Shown: positions 14,861-14,957 of the stretch, one piece after another
Layout of the letters: each line of letters starts with the position of its first letter
How positions within the stretch are numbered: the first letter of the stretch is position 1
DNA from: JAVBRD01 sp031548365
GTDB taxonomy: Bacteria > Bacillota > Clostridia > Christensenellales > UBA1750
DNA: 14,957 nucleotides
NCBI GenBank assembly: GCA_031548365.1
Contig: JAVBRD010000030.1
Span: 1-14,957, forward strand
Reading direction: 5' to 3'
Notes under the pieces: model-generated
What the model was told of the DNA's origin: nothing
What the model saw: the letters and a program-made list of their open reading frames with translations, nothing else
The model's database searches: none
Program-made: the position numbers and the translations under genes

Positions 14861-14957
14861 GCCGCCTTGAGAGCGCGCCCGGAGCGAGCGCGGGAGGATA
14901 GGTCGGTGAGCGGACCTTGAAAACGATACAGAATGAGAGAAGCGCGCACAGCTTAAA
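14861..14957 (+). other. Probable rRNA operon leader, cut by window edge
   Basis: No coding frame is evident after the strong promoter. The stretch GGACCTTGAAAACGATACAG (14912-14931) resembles the CTTGAAAACT-type element found before 16S and 23S genes of Firmicutes, linked to antitermination and processing. Just before it AGGTC (14900-14904) can pair with GACCT (14913-14917). The 16S gene itself is not in the window, so this is a resemblance-based call. Confidence 0.6.

Overview
The window looks like chromosome from a GC-rich member of the Firmicutes, probably a clostridial anaerobe. The basis is strong AGGAGG-type ribosome binding sites, the DUF512-der-plsY gene order and sigma-A-like promoters; the exact lineage cannot be read from the sequence. 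No mobile element, CRISPR array or tRNA was seen. Genes are tightly packed.

Layout. (1) 1-1938, minus strand: carA and the first quarter of carB (carbamoyl phosphate synthase), behind a clear promoter. CarB looks catalytically normal, but the CarA glutaminase domain has lost its Cys, His and Glu catalytic residues. (2) 1939-2285: no gene seen. (3) 2286-7566, minus strand: a four-gene signalling operon. In transcription order it encodes a REC-HD-GYP cyclic-di-GMP phosphodiesterase, a membrane histidine kinase with an eroded ATPase and a pseudo-receiver, a membrane hybrid protein whose phospho-accepting His is Glu but which keeps intact REC and HPt domains, and a single-domain response regulator. 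(4) 7703-10278, plus strand, divergent from the operon: a response regulator with an unrecognised helical N-terminal region, an acyl-ACP thioesterase and a GNAT-type acetyltransferase, ended by a perfect 13-bp terminator hairpin. (5) 10493-14726, minus strand: a housekeeping run of a DUF512 iron-sulfur protein, der, plsY and, after a strongly structured 290-base gap, recO. (6) 14826-14957, plus strand: a near-consensus promoter and a leader resembling the start of an rRNA operon that runs off the window.

How it may work together. The two membrane proteins in region 3 are each incomplete as kinases, and between them they retain one phosphorylatable kinase His, one good receiver and one HPt. 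They may act as a single hetero-oligomeric sensor feeding the small regulator, the HD-GYP regulator and perhaps the divergent regulator; this is inference. The most notable single observation is the inactive-looking CarA glutaminase beside a normal CarB, which predicts an ammonia-dependent carbamoyl phosphate synthase unless another glutaminase serves it.
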